DNA of 64,000 bases from Lysobacter sp036697405 (GTDB lineage Bacteria > Pseudomonadota > Gammaproteobacteria > Xanthomonadales > Xanthomonadaceae). Made by a program: the position numbers and the translations under genes. The notes beneath the pieces are model-generated. The model saw only the letters and a list, made by a program, of their open reading frames with translations, made no database searches and was not told where the DNA came from. Below are positions 51,026 through 61,300 of the stretch, piece after piece. The first letter of the stretch is position 1; each line of letters starts with the position of its first letter. The stretch is from assembly GCF_036697405.1 (NCBI RefSeq), contig NZ_JBAHWA010000006.1:186001-250000 (forward strand). Direction: 5' to 3'.

Positions 51026-51828
51026 GGCGTTTCGATCTTCCTCAGCACCACCGAGCGGCCCATCGCGAACACCGACGGCAGCAGCTTGACCAGGGCGCGG
51101 TCGGTGGCGTCGATGAGCTTGAGCAGGAAGCGCGGCAACTCGACCGTCTTGGCCTGCACCACCACGCCGCCGGAGACCAGGAACACGAAGCACTCGTTGA
51201 GCTCGTTGCGCTCGATCGCGAAGCCGGGCAGGTGGCGCTTGAACGCCGCCTCGTCGCGGAACAGCAGCAGCGGAATCGCGCAGTTGGCCGACCACGGATC
51301 GCGCGGATCGTTGGCGACCACGCTGTCGTCGAACACGTCGATGTCGTAGGACCAGCCCTCGTGGCGCATCGCGCGCAGCGCCAGGCGCAGCAGGAAGCAG
51401 GTGTTGAGGTCCTGGATCAGGATCAGCCCGCCCGGCGCCAGCTTGCGCTGCATGACCTGGAAGAAGCGCAGCGGATTGGGCAGGTGGTGGATCATGTGGC
51501 TGAACACCGCCACGTCGATGGAACCGTCCGGATAGGGCGGGTCCATGGCGTCGGCGACATCGTCGATCCACGGCCGCGCTTCCACGTCGGTGATGCGGAA
51601 GTTGTCGTGGCGGATGAATTCCTTGCTGAAGCCCGAGCCGGCGCCGAACTCGACCACGCGCTGGCCGGGCTTGAGGTAGGCGTTCATCCAGTCGTAGCGC
51701 TTGTACAGCAGGAACTCGAGATTGCGCGGGCGGTGCTTGAGGAAGAACTCGCGCGCCAGTCCGACTTCGCCTTCGTGCGCGAAGCGGTTCTCCTCGTGCG
51801 TGGGGAAGTAGGTGCTAGGCAGGACCAT
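51022..51828 (-). CDS. Class I SAM-dependent methyltransferase
   Basis: This 268-residue protein has the Rossmann SAM motif RVVEFGAGSGFSKEFI, then ITDVEARPWIDDVADAMDPPYPDGSIDVAVFSHMIHHLPNPLRFFQVMQRKLAPGGLILIQD, as in small-molecule and sugar methyltransferases. The long C-terminal part (about 150-268) is specific to the subfamily. It may methylate the sugar, lipid or intermediate made here. It follows the nucleotidyltransferase gene by 45 bp and overlaps the GT2 gene by 4 bp. Confidence 0.85.
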   Translation of the reverse strand: MVLPSTYFPTHEENRFAHEGEVGLAREFFLKHRPRNLEFLLYKRYDWMNAYLKPGQRVVEFGAGSGFSKEFIRHDNFRITDVEARPWIDDVADAMDPPYPDGSIDVAVFSHMIHHLPNPLRFFQVMQRKLAPGGLILIQDLNTCFLLRLALRAMRHEGWSYDIDVFDDSVVANDPRDPWSANCAIPLLLFRDEAAFKRHLPGFAIERNELNECFVFLVSGGVVVQAKTVELPRFLLKLIDATDRALVKLLPSVFAMGRSVVLRKIETP

Positions 51829-51873
51829 GGGACGACTCTCCGGCGAAACGGATTGCGGCGAACGCGTACGGGC

Positions 51874-53532
51874 TCAGCATCGGAAGCGCTCCGGATCGCG
51901 CATGCGGTAGCGCTCGGCCAGGGCCGGGCGGGCGTCGGCGGGCACGCGCGGGTCGTGCTCGATGCGGTAGGGATGGGCGGGCCACTTGTGGAAGCAGGAC
52001 TGCCAGTACTCGAAGGTGCGCAGGTCGTCGGGAGTGCCCCAGCACAGGTAGTGCGCGACCTCGAACACCCGGCAGTTGAGGCCGGCGGCGACCGCGTCGT
52101 TGATGCAGCTGTCGACGTAGAACTCGCCGTTGACGCGGCCGTCGCGCGCGATCATCGCCTCCGCGGCGGCGGCGAAATCGCCGGCGCGGCGGAAGGTGAA
52201 GGTGCCCAGCACGATCGGATCGCGCGCGGGATCCGACAGCGGTTGCTTGACCGACACCGACAGCACCCGGCCGCCGACCTCGTCGACCCAGCCGTAGTGG
52301 TTGGGGCGGCGCGCGGCGCCCGGATAGCCGCGCGCGACCCAGACGATCACGTCCACGTCCTCGTCGGCCAGCAGCGCCGACAGCGCGTCGGCGTCGAACA
52401 CCGCGCCGTTGTCGCAGGCGCCGATGGTCAGCGGCTGCTCGGGATCGAGGCCGTCCAGGCCGAGCAGGCAGGTGCGGGCCTGGCCGTCGGTCACCCGCTC
52501 CAGGTCGACCAGGGCGCAGCCGGGGAAGCGCGCGCGCAGGGCCTCGGCGATGCGCGCGGCGCCGTCCAGGTCGCGGCGTTGCACGAACACCCGCTGCGCC
52601 GGTTCCGGCAGATCGCGCGCGGCCTGCACCACCATCGGTTCGCCCGAGACCGGGATCAACGGCTTGGGCTCGCGATAGCCTTCGCTGGCGAAGCGCGCGC
52701 CCAGCCCGGCCATCGGCACCATCACCGCGCCGCGCTGTCGCGGCGGCGCCAGCGGGCGCGCCGGATCGGCCAGGCGCCGGAACGCGTTGGACCAGTAGCG
52801 GTATTCCTCCAGGTCCTGCGGCGTGCCCCACTGCATGAAGTGGTTGAGCTCGTAGACCGCGATGCAGGCGCCGTCTTCCAGCAGCGGCTTGTAGGCCAGG
52901 CTCACGTAGTGCTCGCCGCCCAGGCTGAGGTCGGCGCGCGCGCTGCAGCGCTCGAAGGCGTCGCCCATCAGCGCGCCGGAGCGGAAGTAATAGCTGCCGC
53001 TGGACGCGTACTCGCGCGTGGGCTGGTCCGTGTAGGGCTGCTTTTCCTGGATGTCGAGCACGCGCGCGCCGTCGGTGCGCACGTAGGCGTAGTTGGTCGA
53101 CCCCATCATGTGCGGATGGAAGCCGGTGTAGCAGGGAATCGCGCCGTCGCAGCCGCTGTCGAGCACGAAGGATTTGAAGTCGCGGTAGTCCCAGGCGCAG
53201 GCGAAATCGCAGTAGTTCACGATCGTCGGCGCGTCCGGGTCCAGCAGCGCCATCGCCTGCAGCACCGCGTGCACGGGACCCAGCTTGTGCGGCGCGATCC
53301 CGAGCACGCGCCCGCTCGGGCAGATCCGCGCCAGCTGGTCGGCCATGCGGTAGTCGGGACGGTCCAGGTGGTCCTGATTGCACACGAACACGAAATCGGT
53401 TTCGCCCGGGAACAGGTCGACCACGTGGGCGATGATGGGCTTGCCGTCGACCTCGATCAGCGGCTTGGGCACGCGGTAACCGGCGCGGCGGAAGCGCTCT
53501 CCGAAACCTGACATGGGGACGACGATCTGCAT
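51874..53532 (-). CDS. Tandem nucleotidyltransferase (two GlmU/RmlA-like domains)
   Basis: This 552-residue protein holds two copies of the sugar-1-phosphate nucleotidyltransferase fold. The first (about 1-255) starts IVVPMSGFGERFRRAGYRVPKPLIEVDGKPI. The second (about 269-552) starts VMVPMAGLGARFASEGYREPKPLIPVSGEPM. Each has the GxGxRF loop, the KPL lysine, and a metal aspartate (NYCDF in the first, ACDNG in the second). Family members transfer a nucleotide from CTP, UTP or dTTP to a sugar or polyol phosphate. Two complete copies in one chain are unusual for this family. The start (53532, MQIVVPM) lies 35 bp after the aldolase gene. Confidence 0.82.
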   Translation of the reverse strand: MQIVVPMSGFGERFRRAGYRVPKPLIEVDGKPIIAHVVDLFPGETDFVFVCNQDHLDRPDYRMADQLARICPSGRVLGIAPHKLGPVHAVLQAMALLDPDAPTIVNYCDFACAWDYRDFKSFVLDSGCDGAIPCYTGFHPHMMGSTNYAYVRTDGARVLDIQEKQPYTDQPTREYASSGSYYFRSGALMGDAFERCSARADLSLGGEHYVSLAYKPLLEDGACIAVYELNHFMQWGTPQDLEEYRYWSNAFRRLADPARPLAPPRQRGAVMVPMAGLGARFASEGYREPKPLIPVSGEPMVVQAARDLPEPAQRVFVQRRDLDGAARIAEALRARFPGCALVDLERVTDGQARTCLLGLDGLDPEQPLTIGACDNGAVFDADALSALLADEDVDVIVWVARGYPGAARRPNHYGWVDEVGGRVLSVSVKQPLSDPARDPIVLGTFTFRRAGDFAAAAEAMIARDGRVNGEFYVDSCINDAVAAGLNCRVFEVAHYLCWGTPDDLRTFEYWQSCFHKWPAHPYRIEHDPRVPADARPALAERYRMRDPERFRC

Positions 53533-53567
53533 GGGCTCCTTCCGTGGGGTCGTGCGGGTCGTGGGGT

Positions 53568-54611
53568 TCAGTGCCCGGGCCGCGATAAGGCGCGGCGATA
53601 GGCTTCGGCTTCCCAGTCCACCAGGGCGGCGACGTCCTCGTCGCCGAGGTAGACCAGGTGCTCGTCGCCGCGCAGGCGCAGCGCGACCAGGGCCAGGCAC
53701 AGCAACATCTGCTGCGCGCCGGCCGACAGTCCCGGCGCGACCAGCACGCCGGCGCCCGGCAGCAGCGCGAACGCGGGTGCGACGCCGCAGGCCGCGGTGC
53801 AGCGCGCGACCGCGTCCGACAGCCGGTCCGCGCCGTCGCCGTCCAGCACCGCCGCATGCGCGCCCAGGAACACCGCGTGATCCGGGTACAGCGCGCCGTC
53901 GCGCGCGATCCGCAGCGCGGCCGCGTCGGTGCCCAGCGCGTGTACGCGCGGGTCCTGCGGCGCTTCCCAATTCAGGTCGTTGACTGCGCGCAGACGTGCG
54001 GGATCGGCGCTGCGGGTGGAGCGCTCGGGCAGGGCCAGGCGACGCTCGACTTCGCTCAGCAGCGCATCGGCCGCGGCGCAATCGCCGGCGCCGACGACCA
54101 GGCCGTGGTTGGCCAGCACCAGCACGTCGGCCGCGCGTTCGCGCAAGGCCTCGCGCACTACCTGGGTGAGCGGATAACCCGGCCGCCGATACGGCACCCA
54201 GGCCCAATTCAGGCCGTTCAACAGGGCGCCCAGTTGCGCGCGCGCATCCGCGCGCACCGCCCAGGCGATGGTGTTCACCGAGTGCACGTGCGCGACCACC
54301 GGATGCGGCAGCAGCGCGTGCAGCGAGGTTTCGATCGAGGGCCGCAAGGCGTGCGCGACGCCCAGGCGCGCCAGCCGCGCTTCGCCGTCGGCATGGCCGA
54401 GCGCGGCGCGCGCTTCGTCCAGCGGCAGCGGCACGAAAATATCGCGCTCGCGCGCCTGCGCGAGCCAGGTGCCGGAGGCCTTGACCCACAAGGTGCCGTC
54501 TTGTTTGACGGAGGTGTTACCGCCGCCGCCCTGTACCAGCAGCGGATCGGCGCCTATCCGCGCCGACCATGCGATCAACGCGTCCAAAGCGGCTGCGATG
54601 TGGCCCATCAC
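53568..54611 (-). CDS. Class II aldolase/adducin-family protein
   Basis: This 347-residue protein has the zinc-site HPVVAHVHSVNTIAW and later ANHGLVV of the class II aldolase/epimerase fold, with the phosphate-binding GGGGNTSVKQDGTLWVKASGTWL near the start. Family members cleave or make phosphorylated sugars or polyols (fuculose-1-phosphate type). It is the first gene of the minus-strand operon, and its ATG at 54611 (second ATG 54608) begins 401 bp from the divergent NRPS gene. Confidence 0.83.
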   Translation of the reverse strand: MMGHIAAALDALIAWSARIGADPLLVQGGGGNTSVKQDGTLWVKASGTWLAQARERDIFVPLPLDEARAALGHADGEARLARLGVAHALRPSIETSLHALLPHPVVAHVHSVNTIAWAVRADARAQLGALLNGLNWAWVPYRRPGYPLTQVVREALRERAADVLVLANHGLVVGAGDCAAADALLSEVERRLALPERSTRSADPARLRAVNDLNWEAPQDPRVHALGTDAAALRIARDGALYPDHAVFLGAHAAVLDGDGADRLSDAVARCTAACGVAPAFALLPGAGVLVAPGLSAGAQQMLLCLALVALRLRGDEHLVYLGDEDVAALVDWEAEAYRRALSRPGH

Positions 54612-55012
54612 GCCCCCGCCGTTGCGGTGTCCGTGCGCGATTCGGGCGAATTACGGTGCTGCGAGAACGGTCGATCCATGTGTTCCCCCTCCCTGCTGGC
54701 TGCTGCTCCTGAATCCCCTAATACTCGATTTGGGCTTGCAACCGGCCGTCCCACGGCCGGATAAGGCGCTCCCCACGCCGGTTTCCCCCGCCCGGCACTG
54801 GACGGCCCGGCAACCGATGTGGTCCGCTTTTGCCCCCCGGCCTCGTTATGTGGATAGGATAGGGACGGGGGCACCACGGATGGAACGCCAAGGATGATCG
54901 CGAACATGGTTCGCGTGCAAGAGCATCTCCGAAGCGACGCGTGCTGGATGCCAAAGGGGTGCCGACAGGATCAGGTCGGCCGAGGATGCTCGTAAGTCAA
55001 GGAAGTTCAGGG
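54612..55012. other. Divergent control region between glycan operon and NRPS genes
   Basis: This 401-bp stretch holds no gene I can support. It contains a palindromic hairpin CCGGCCGT-CCC-ACGGCCGG (near 54741-54760) and a weak -10-like TAGGAT (54855-54860) reading toward the NRPS genes, without a clear -35. Both operons must be driven from here. A ribosome site, AAGGAA, lies before the NRPS ATG. Confidence 0.45.
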
Positions 55013-58000
55013 ATGAGTGATATCGACCCGCGTATCGCCGAGCTGTCGCCTGCGAAACGCGAACTGCTGCGTCAGTTGAGCGCGCGTCAGCGCATCGGCC
55101 AAAACCGCATTCAGCCGCGCGCGCGGCCCGCGCGCATTCCGCTGACCTTCGGCCAGCGCCGGCTGTGGTGGCTGGACCGTTTCCTGCCCGGCATGACCGC
55201 CTACAACCTGCCGGTCGGCCTGTGGCTGGACGGCGAACTCGATCGCGGCGCGCTGCGCGCGGCCCTGCAAACCTTGCTCGATCGCCACGAAACCCTGCGC
55301 ACGGTGTTCCGCGCCGAAGACGGCGATCCGTACCAGCACGTCCTCGAACGCATCGAGCTGCCCTGGCAGGAATTGAGCGCGCACGGAAGCGACGCCGACG
55401 AGCGCGAGGCCGACGCGCTGCGCCTGGCGCGCGCGGACACCGCGCGCGCGTTCGATCTCGGCCGCGACGCGATGATGCGTGCCACGCTGATCGGCGTGGC
55501 GCCGCAGCGCCATCTGCTGCTGCTGGGCTTCCACCACATCGCGATCGACGGCTGGTCCACCAACGCGCTGCTGGAAGAACTGCAGCGCGCCTACGACGCC
55601 CTGCGCGCCGGCGGCGTGGCCGACACCGGCGCGCCCGCGCTGCAGATCGCCGATATCGCGCTGTGGCAGCAGGAAACGCTGGGCGGCGAAGGCCTGCAGC
55701 CGCAGCTGGATTACTGGAGCGCGCGCCTGGACGGCGCGTCGACCTCGCTGGACCTGCCCGCCGACCGGCCGCGTCCGGCCGCGCAGAGTTTCCGCGGCGC
55801 GCTGTATCGCAGCGAAGTGCCGGCGCCGGTCTACGAGCAGCTCGAGCGGCTCGCGCGCGAACGCCAGGCCACGCTGTCGATGGTGTTCCTGGCCGCCTAT
55901 CAGGCCCTGCTGTCGCGCTACACCGCCCAGGACGACATCACCGTCGGCATGGGCGTGGCCGGGCGCGCGCGGGTCGAGCTGGAGCCGGTGATCGGTTTCT
56001 TCGTCAACACCCTGCCGATGCGCGCGCGCATCGAAGGCGATCCGAGCTTCGCCCAGCTGCTGGCGCAGGTGCGCGAGAGCGTGCTGGGCGCGATGGAGCA
56101 CGCCGACGCGCCGCTGGACCGGATCCTGGAGACCCGCCGCCTGCCGCGTTCGGCCAGCCACACGCCATTCGCGCAGGCGCTGTTCTTCTTCCAGAACTAT
56201 CCCGCGCTGGGCCTGGGCATGGGCGGGCTGCAGGTGCGCCAGGCGCACCTGATGGACCTGGCCCACGGCAGCGCCCAGGGCGACCTCAGCCTGTTCGTGA
56301 ACCAGCACGGCCAGCGCGAACTGATGCTGGAATACAGCACCGACCTGTTCGATCGCGCGCGCATCGAGCGCCTGTGCGGGCATCTGTTGAGCCTGCTGGC
56401 CGCGGCCGCGGCCACGCCCGACGCGCCGCTGAGCACGCTGGAATTGCTGACCGCGCAGGAGCGCGAAGAACTCGCGCGCTGGAACGACACCGCGCGCGAA
56501 CTGCCGGCCGATCCCACCATCGCCGCGCAAGTGCAGGCCCAGGTCGAACGCACGCCGGACGCGATCGCGCTGCGCTGCGGCGCGCGCGAGCTCAGCTACC
56601 GCGAACTCGACCGCCGCGCCAACGCGCTCGCGCACGAGCTGCGCGCAGCCGGGGTCGGCCCCGGCGATCTGGTCGGTCTCTATGTCGAACGCACGCCGGA
56701 AATGCTGATCGGCCTGCTCGCCATCCTCAAGGCCGGCGGCGCCTACGTGCCGCTGGATCCGACCTATCCCGCCGATCGCCTGGCCTACATGCTCGAAGCC
56801 TCGGCCGCGCGCGTGCTGGTGAGCCAGCGCGAACTCGCCGACAGCCTGCCCGGCGACGTCGCGGTCGTGGTCTATGCCGACGCGAACGCGGCGCTGGACG
56901 CCCGCGCCGAGCGCGCGCCCGAGGGCGGCGCCGGTGCGCGCGATCCGGCCTATGTGATCTTCACCTCCGGTTCCACCGGCAAGCCCAAGGGCGTGGAGAT
57001 CCAGCAGCGCTCGGCGGTGAACCTGCTGCGTTCGGTCGCGCGCGAGCCCGGCCTGGCGAGCGGCCAGGTGCTGTGCGCGATCAGCACGCTGTCCTTCGAC
57101 ATCGCCCTGTTCGAGCTGGTGCTGCCGCTGACCGTGGGCGCGACCATCCTGCTGGTCGACCGCGACACCGCGCGCGACGGCCTGCGCCTGCGCCGCCTGG
57201 TCGACGACACCGCGATCGACGTGATGCAGGCCACGCCCGCGACCTGGCGCATGCTGCTGGAGCTGGGCTGGAGCGGCAAACCCGGCCTCAAGATCATCTC
57301 CACCGGCGAGGCCCTGCCGCGCGAACTCGCCGACCGCCTGCTGCCCTGCGCGCGCGAGCTGTGGAACCTCTACGGCCCCACCGAAACCACGGTGTACTCG
57401 GCGCTGTGCCGCGTGCACGCCGGCAGCGGCCCGATCCTGGTCGGCAAGCCGGTGGACAACACCCAGATCCACATCGTCGACCGTCATATGAAATTGCTGC
57501 CCGCCGGCGTGCCGGGCGAGCTGCTGATCGGCGGCGACGGCCTGGCCACCGGCTATCGCGGGCGCCCCGATCTGACCGCGGAGAAATTCATCTCCGATCC
57601 CTTCGGCGCCCCGGGCGGGCGGCTGTACCGCAGCGGCGATCTGGCGCTGTGGCGCCGCGACGGCACCCTCGAGGTGATCGGCCGCATCGATCATCAGATC
57701 AAGCTGCGCGGCTTCCGTATCGAGCTGGGCGAAATCGAATCGGTGCTGGCGCAGTACCCGGCGGTGACCCAGGCGGTGGTGCACTGCCGCGAGGACCGGC
57801 CCGGCGACAAGCGCCTGGTCGCCTACGTGACCGCGAACGGCGAGGCGCCGGCGACGGCCGCGCTGCGCGACCATCTCAAGGCCGCGCTGCCCGACTACAT
57901 GGTGCCCAGCGCCTTCGTGGTGCTGGATCGCTTCCCGCTCACCCCCAACGGCAAGGTCGACCGGCGCGCGCTGCCGGCGCCGGAAGCCGTGGCCGGCGCC

Positions 58001-58363
58001 GCGGACGACGCCGACTTCGACGCGCCGGTCACGCCCGAGGAGCAGGCCCTGGCCGCGATCTGGCAGCAATTGCTCGGCGCGCCGCGGATCGGCCGCGGCG
58101 ACAATTTCTTCGACCTGGGCGGGCATTCGCTGCTGGCCACGCGCCTGCTGGCGCGGATCGAGCAGCAGTACGGCATCGAACTGCCACTGCGCGCGCTGTT
58201 CGAGGACGCGACCCTGGAACGCCTGGCCGCGCGTGTCGCCGACGCCTGCGTCGAGGCGCTGCCGGAGGACCTGGAAAGCCTGCTGGCCAGCCTGGAACAC
58301 CTCAGCGACGAAGAAGCCAGCGCGCGCCTGGCCGCCACCCTGCCCGGAGGCGGACATGACTGA
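55013..58363 (+). CDS. NRPS module 1 (C-A-T)
   Basis: This 1116-residue synthetase is a complete C-A-T module. The condensation domain (about 40-470) has the active-site HHIAIDG (His174, His175, Asp179). The adenylation domain (about 485-1000) has FTSGSTGKPKG, SFDIALFEL, NLYGPTETT, YRSGDLALWRRDG and LTPNGKVDRR. The carrier domain has FDLGGHSLL (Ser1039). A leading condensation domain on the first gene suggests an acyl starter (lipopeptide) or an upstream donor not encoded here. The acidic helical tail (EDLESLLASLEHLSDEEAS) looks like a docking segment. Hand alignment gives specificity residues near D-I-F-A-I-T-L-V-Y-K; the amino acid is not assigned. The gene overlaps the next by 8 bp. Confidence 0.93.
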   Translation: MSDIDPRIAELSPAKRELLRQLSARQRIGQNRIQPRARPARIPLTFGQRRLWWLDRFLPGMTAYNLPVGLWLDGELDRGALRAALQTLLDRHETLRTVFRAEDGDPYQHVLERIELPWQELSAHGSDADEREADALRLARADTARAFDLGRDAMMRATLIGVAPQRHLLLLGFHHIAIDGWSTNALLEELQRAYDALRAGGVADTGAPALQIADIALWQQETLGGEGLQPQLDYWSARLDGASTSLDLPADRPRPAAQSFRGALYRSEVPAPVYEQLERLARERQATLSMVFLAAYQALLSRYTAQDDITVGMGVAGRARVELEPVIGFFVNTLPMRARIEGDPSFAQLLAQVRESVLGAMEHADAPLDRILETRRLPRSASHTPFAQALFFFQNYPALGLGMGGLQVRQAHLMDLAHGSAQGDLSLFVNQHGQRELMLEYSTDLFDRARIERLCGHLLSLLAAAAATPDAPLSTLELLTAQEREELARWNDTARELPADPTIAAQVQAQVERTPDAIALRCGARELSYRELDRRANALAHELRAAGVGPGDLVGLYVERTPEMLIGLLAILKAGGAYVPLDPTYPADRLAYMLEASAARVLVSQRELADSLPGDVAVVVYADANAALDARAERAPEGGAGARDPAYVIFTSGSTGKPKGVEIQQRSAVNLLRSVAREPGLASGQVLCAISTLSFDIALFELVLPLTVGATILLVDRDTARDGLRLRRLVDDTAIDVMQATPATWRMLLELGWSGKPGLKIISTGEALPRELADRLLPCARELWNLYGPTETTVYSALCRVHAGSGPILVGKPVDNTQIHIVDRHMKLLPAGVPGELLIGGDGLATGYRGRPDLTAEKFISDPFGAPGGRLYRSGDLALWRRDGTLEVIGRIDHQIKLRGFRIELGEIESVLAQYPAVTQAVVHCREDRPGDKRLVAYVTANGEAPATAALRDHLKAALPDYMVPSAFVVLDRFPLTPNGKVDRRALPAPEAVAGAADDADFDAPVTPEEQALAAIWQQLLGAPRIGRGDNFFDLGGHSLLATRLLARIEQQYGIELPLRALFEDATLERLAARVADACVEALPEDLESLLASLEHLSDEEASARLAATLPGGGHD

Positions 58364-61300
58364 GATCAATCAGCGTCTGGCCGGCCTGTCGCCGGAAAAA
58401 CGCGCGCTGCTGCTGCAGCAACTGGCCAAGCAATCGCCGGCCGCGCCGCGCAGCGAGATCGGCCGGCGCGCGCGCCCGGCGCGGATTCCGCTGTCGTACG
58501 CGCAGCAGCGCCTGTGGATCCTGGACCGGATCGATCCCGGCTCGGCCGCCTACAACGTGCCGACCTCGATGTGGATGCAGGGGCCGCTGGACGAGGCCGC
58601 GTTCGCGCGCGCGCTCGACGAGATCCTGCGCCGTCACGAAAGCCTGCGCACCCTGATCGCGGCCGACGAAGAAGGCCCGCACCAGGTGGTGCAGCCGCCC
58701 TCGGCGGTGCCGATCGAGCGCCAGGACTTGCGCACGCTGCCGGCGCCGGAGCGCGAGGCGGCGGCGTTCGCGCTGGCGCGCGCCGAAGCCCGGCGCCCGT
58801 TCGACCTTGCGCGCGGGCCGCTGTTGCGCGCGCTGCTGGTGCGCGTCGACGACCAGCGCCATCTGTTCACCCTCAACGCCCACCACATCGCCGTCGACGG
58901 CTGGTCGCTGGGCCTGTTGAACGATGAGTTGCGTCAGCTCTACGGCGCCTACCAGGACGGCCTGGAATCGCCGCTGCCGGAACTGCCGGTGCAGTACGTG
59001 GACTACGCGCTGTGGCAGCGCGAACTGCTGGAAGGCCCGGCCCTGCGGACCCAGCTGGATTACTGGCGCCAGCGCCTGGCCGGCCCGCTGCCGGTGCTGG
59101 AGTTGCCCGGCGATCGTCCGCGCCCGCCGGTGCAGAGCTACCGCGGCGAAGTGCTGCGCAGCACGCTGGCGCTGGAGACCTGGGATGCGGTCAAACGCTT
59201 GAGCCGGCAGGAGGGCGCGACTCCCTTCATGACCGTGCTGGCCGCCTATCAGACCCTGCTGATGCGCTACTCCGGCCAGCACGACCTGGTGGTCGGCGTC
59301 GGCGTCGCCAACCGCCGCCGCGAGGAACTCGAATCGCTGGCCGGTTTCTTCGTCAACACCCTGGCGCTGCGCAACGACCTGTCCGGCAACCCGAGCTTCC
59401 GCAGCCTGCTGGCGCAGGTCAAGGACAGCACCCTGGCGGCGTATGCGCACCAGGACCTGCCGGCCGAGCGCCTGATCGAAGACCTCGCGCCGGAGCGCTC
59501 GCTGAGCCACGCGCCGGTGTTCCAGACCATGCTGTTCTTCCAGAATTTCCCGTCCGGCGACAGCCACCTGGCCGGGCTGACCCTGACGCCGGTGGATTTC
59601 GACCGGATCAATCCAGGCACCGCGCGTTCGGACCTGGCCCTGTTCGCGGGCGAGCAGGAAGACGGCCTGGCGCTGTTCTTCGAGTACGCCAGCGACCTGT
59701 TCGACGCCGCCACGATCGAGGCCTTCTCGGGCCACTTCCAGCAACTGCTGCGCTCCATCGTCGCCGACCCGGACCGGCGCCTGGGCGAGTTGGAGATCCT
59801 GCCGCAAGAGGAGCGCCAGCGCCTGCTGCGCGAATGGAACGACACCGCGCTGGAGGCGCCGCTGGATACGCCGCTGCATCGTCTGTTCGAGCGCCAGGCC
59901 GAGCGCCGGCCCGACGCGATCGCGGTCGAATGCGGCAGCCAGCGCCTGAGCTATGCCGAACTCGATGCCCAGGCCGATGCGCTGGCGCGCGCGCTGGCCG
60001 CGCGCGGCGCCGGGCCGGGGCAGTTGGTGGGCCTGTTCGTCGAACGCTCGCCGCGCATGCTGGTCGCGCTGCTGGGCGTGCTCAAGGCCGGCGCGGCCTA
60101 TGTGCCGATGGACCCGAGCTATCCGGCCGAACGCCTGGGCTACATGCTCGAAGACGCGCGGGCGCGCCTGATCGTGAGCGAGCGCGCCCTGCAGGCGCAG
60201 CTGCCGTCCTCGGGTTGCGAACCGCTGTGGCTGGACGAGTTGGACGCCGCGCCGGGCGCGCGCGTCGACAGCGGCGTCGGCCCGGAAGACCTGGCCTATG
60301 TGATCTTCACCTCCGGCTCCACCGGCCGGCCCAAGGGCGTGCAGATTCCGCACCGCGCCGCGGTCAACTTCCTCAGCGCGGTCGCGCGCGAACCGGGGCT
60401 GGGCGAAGACGATGTGATGTGCGCGGTCACCACCCTGTCCTTCGACATCGCGGTGCTGGAACTGTTGCTGCCCTTGAGCGTGGGCGCGCGCATCGCCCTG
60501 GCCGACCGCGCCACCGCGGCCGACGGCGCCGCGCTGGCGCGGCTGATCGACAGCGCCGGCGCCAGCGCGATGCAGGCCACGCCCGCGACCTGGCGCATGC
60601 TGCTCGACGCCGGTTGGCGCGGGCGCCCGCAGCTGCGCCTGTTCTGCGGCGGCGAAGCGCTGCCGCGCGAACTCGCCGATCGTCTGCTCGACTGCGGCGC
60701 GCAGCTTTGGAATCTGTACGGCCCCACCGAAACCACGGTGTGGTCGGCGGTCGAGCGCGTGCGCGCCGACGGTGCGGCGATCAGCATCGGCCGCCCGCTG
60801 GCCAACACCGAACTGCATATCGTCGATGCGCGCGGCCAGCTGGTGCCGGTGGGCGTGCCCGGCGAGCTGCTGATCGGCGGCCTCGGCGTCGCCCGCGGCT
60901 ACCTGGCCCGGCCCGAGCTCAGCGCCGAGAAGTTCGTGCCCGACCGTCACGGCGCGCGCCCCGGCGCGCGCCTGTACCGCAGCGGCGACCTCGCCCGGCG
61001 CCTGCGCGACGGCCGCATCGAAGTGCTGGGCCGCATCGACCACCAGGTCAAGCTGCGCGGCTTCCGCATCGAACTGGGCGAGATCGAGTCGGTGCTGGCC
61101 GAGCATCCGCAGGTGCGCCAGGCGGTCGTGGTCTGCCGCGAGGACCGGCCCGGCGACAAGCGCCTGGTCGCCTACGTGATCGGCGCCGCCGACGGCGCCG
61201 AGCTGCGCGCGCATGCGCGCCAGCACCTGCCCGAATACATGCTGCCCTCGGCCTATGTGGCGCTGGCGCAGTACCCGCTGACCCCGAACGGCAAGGTCGA

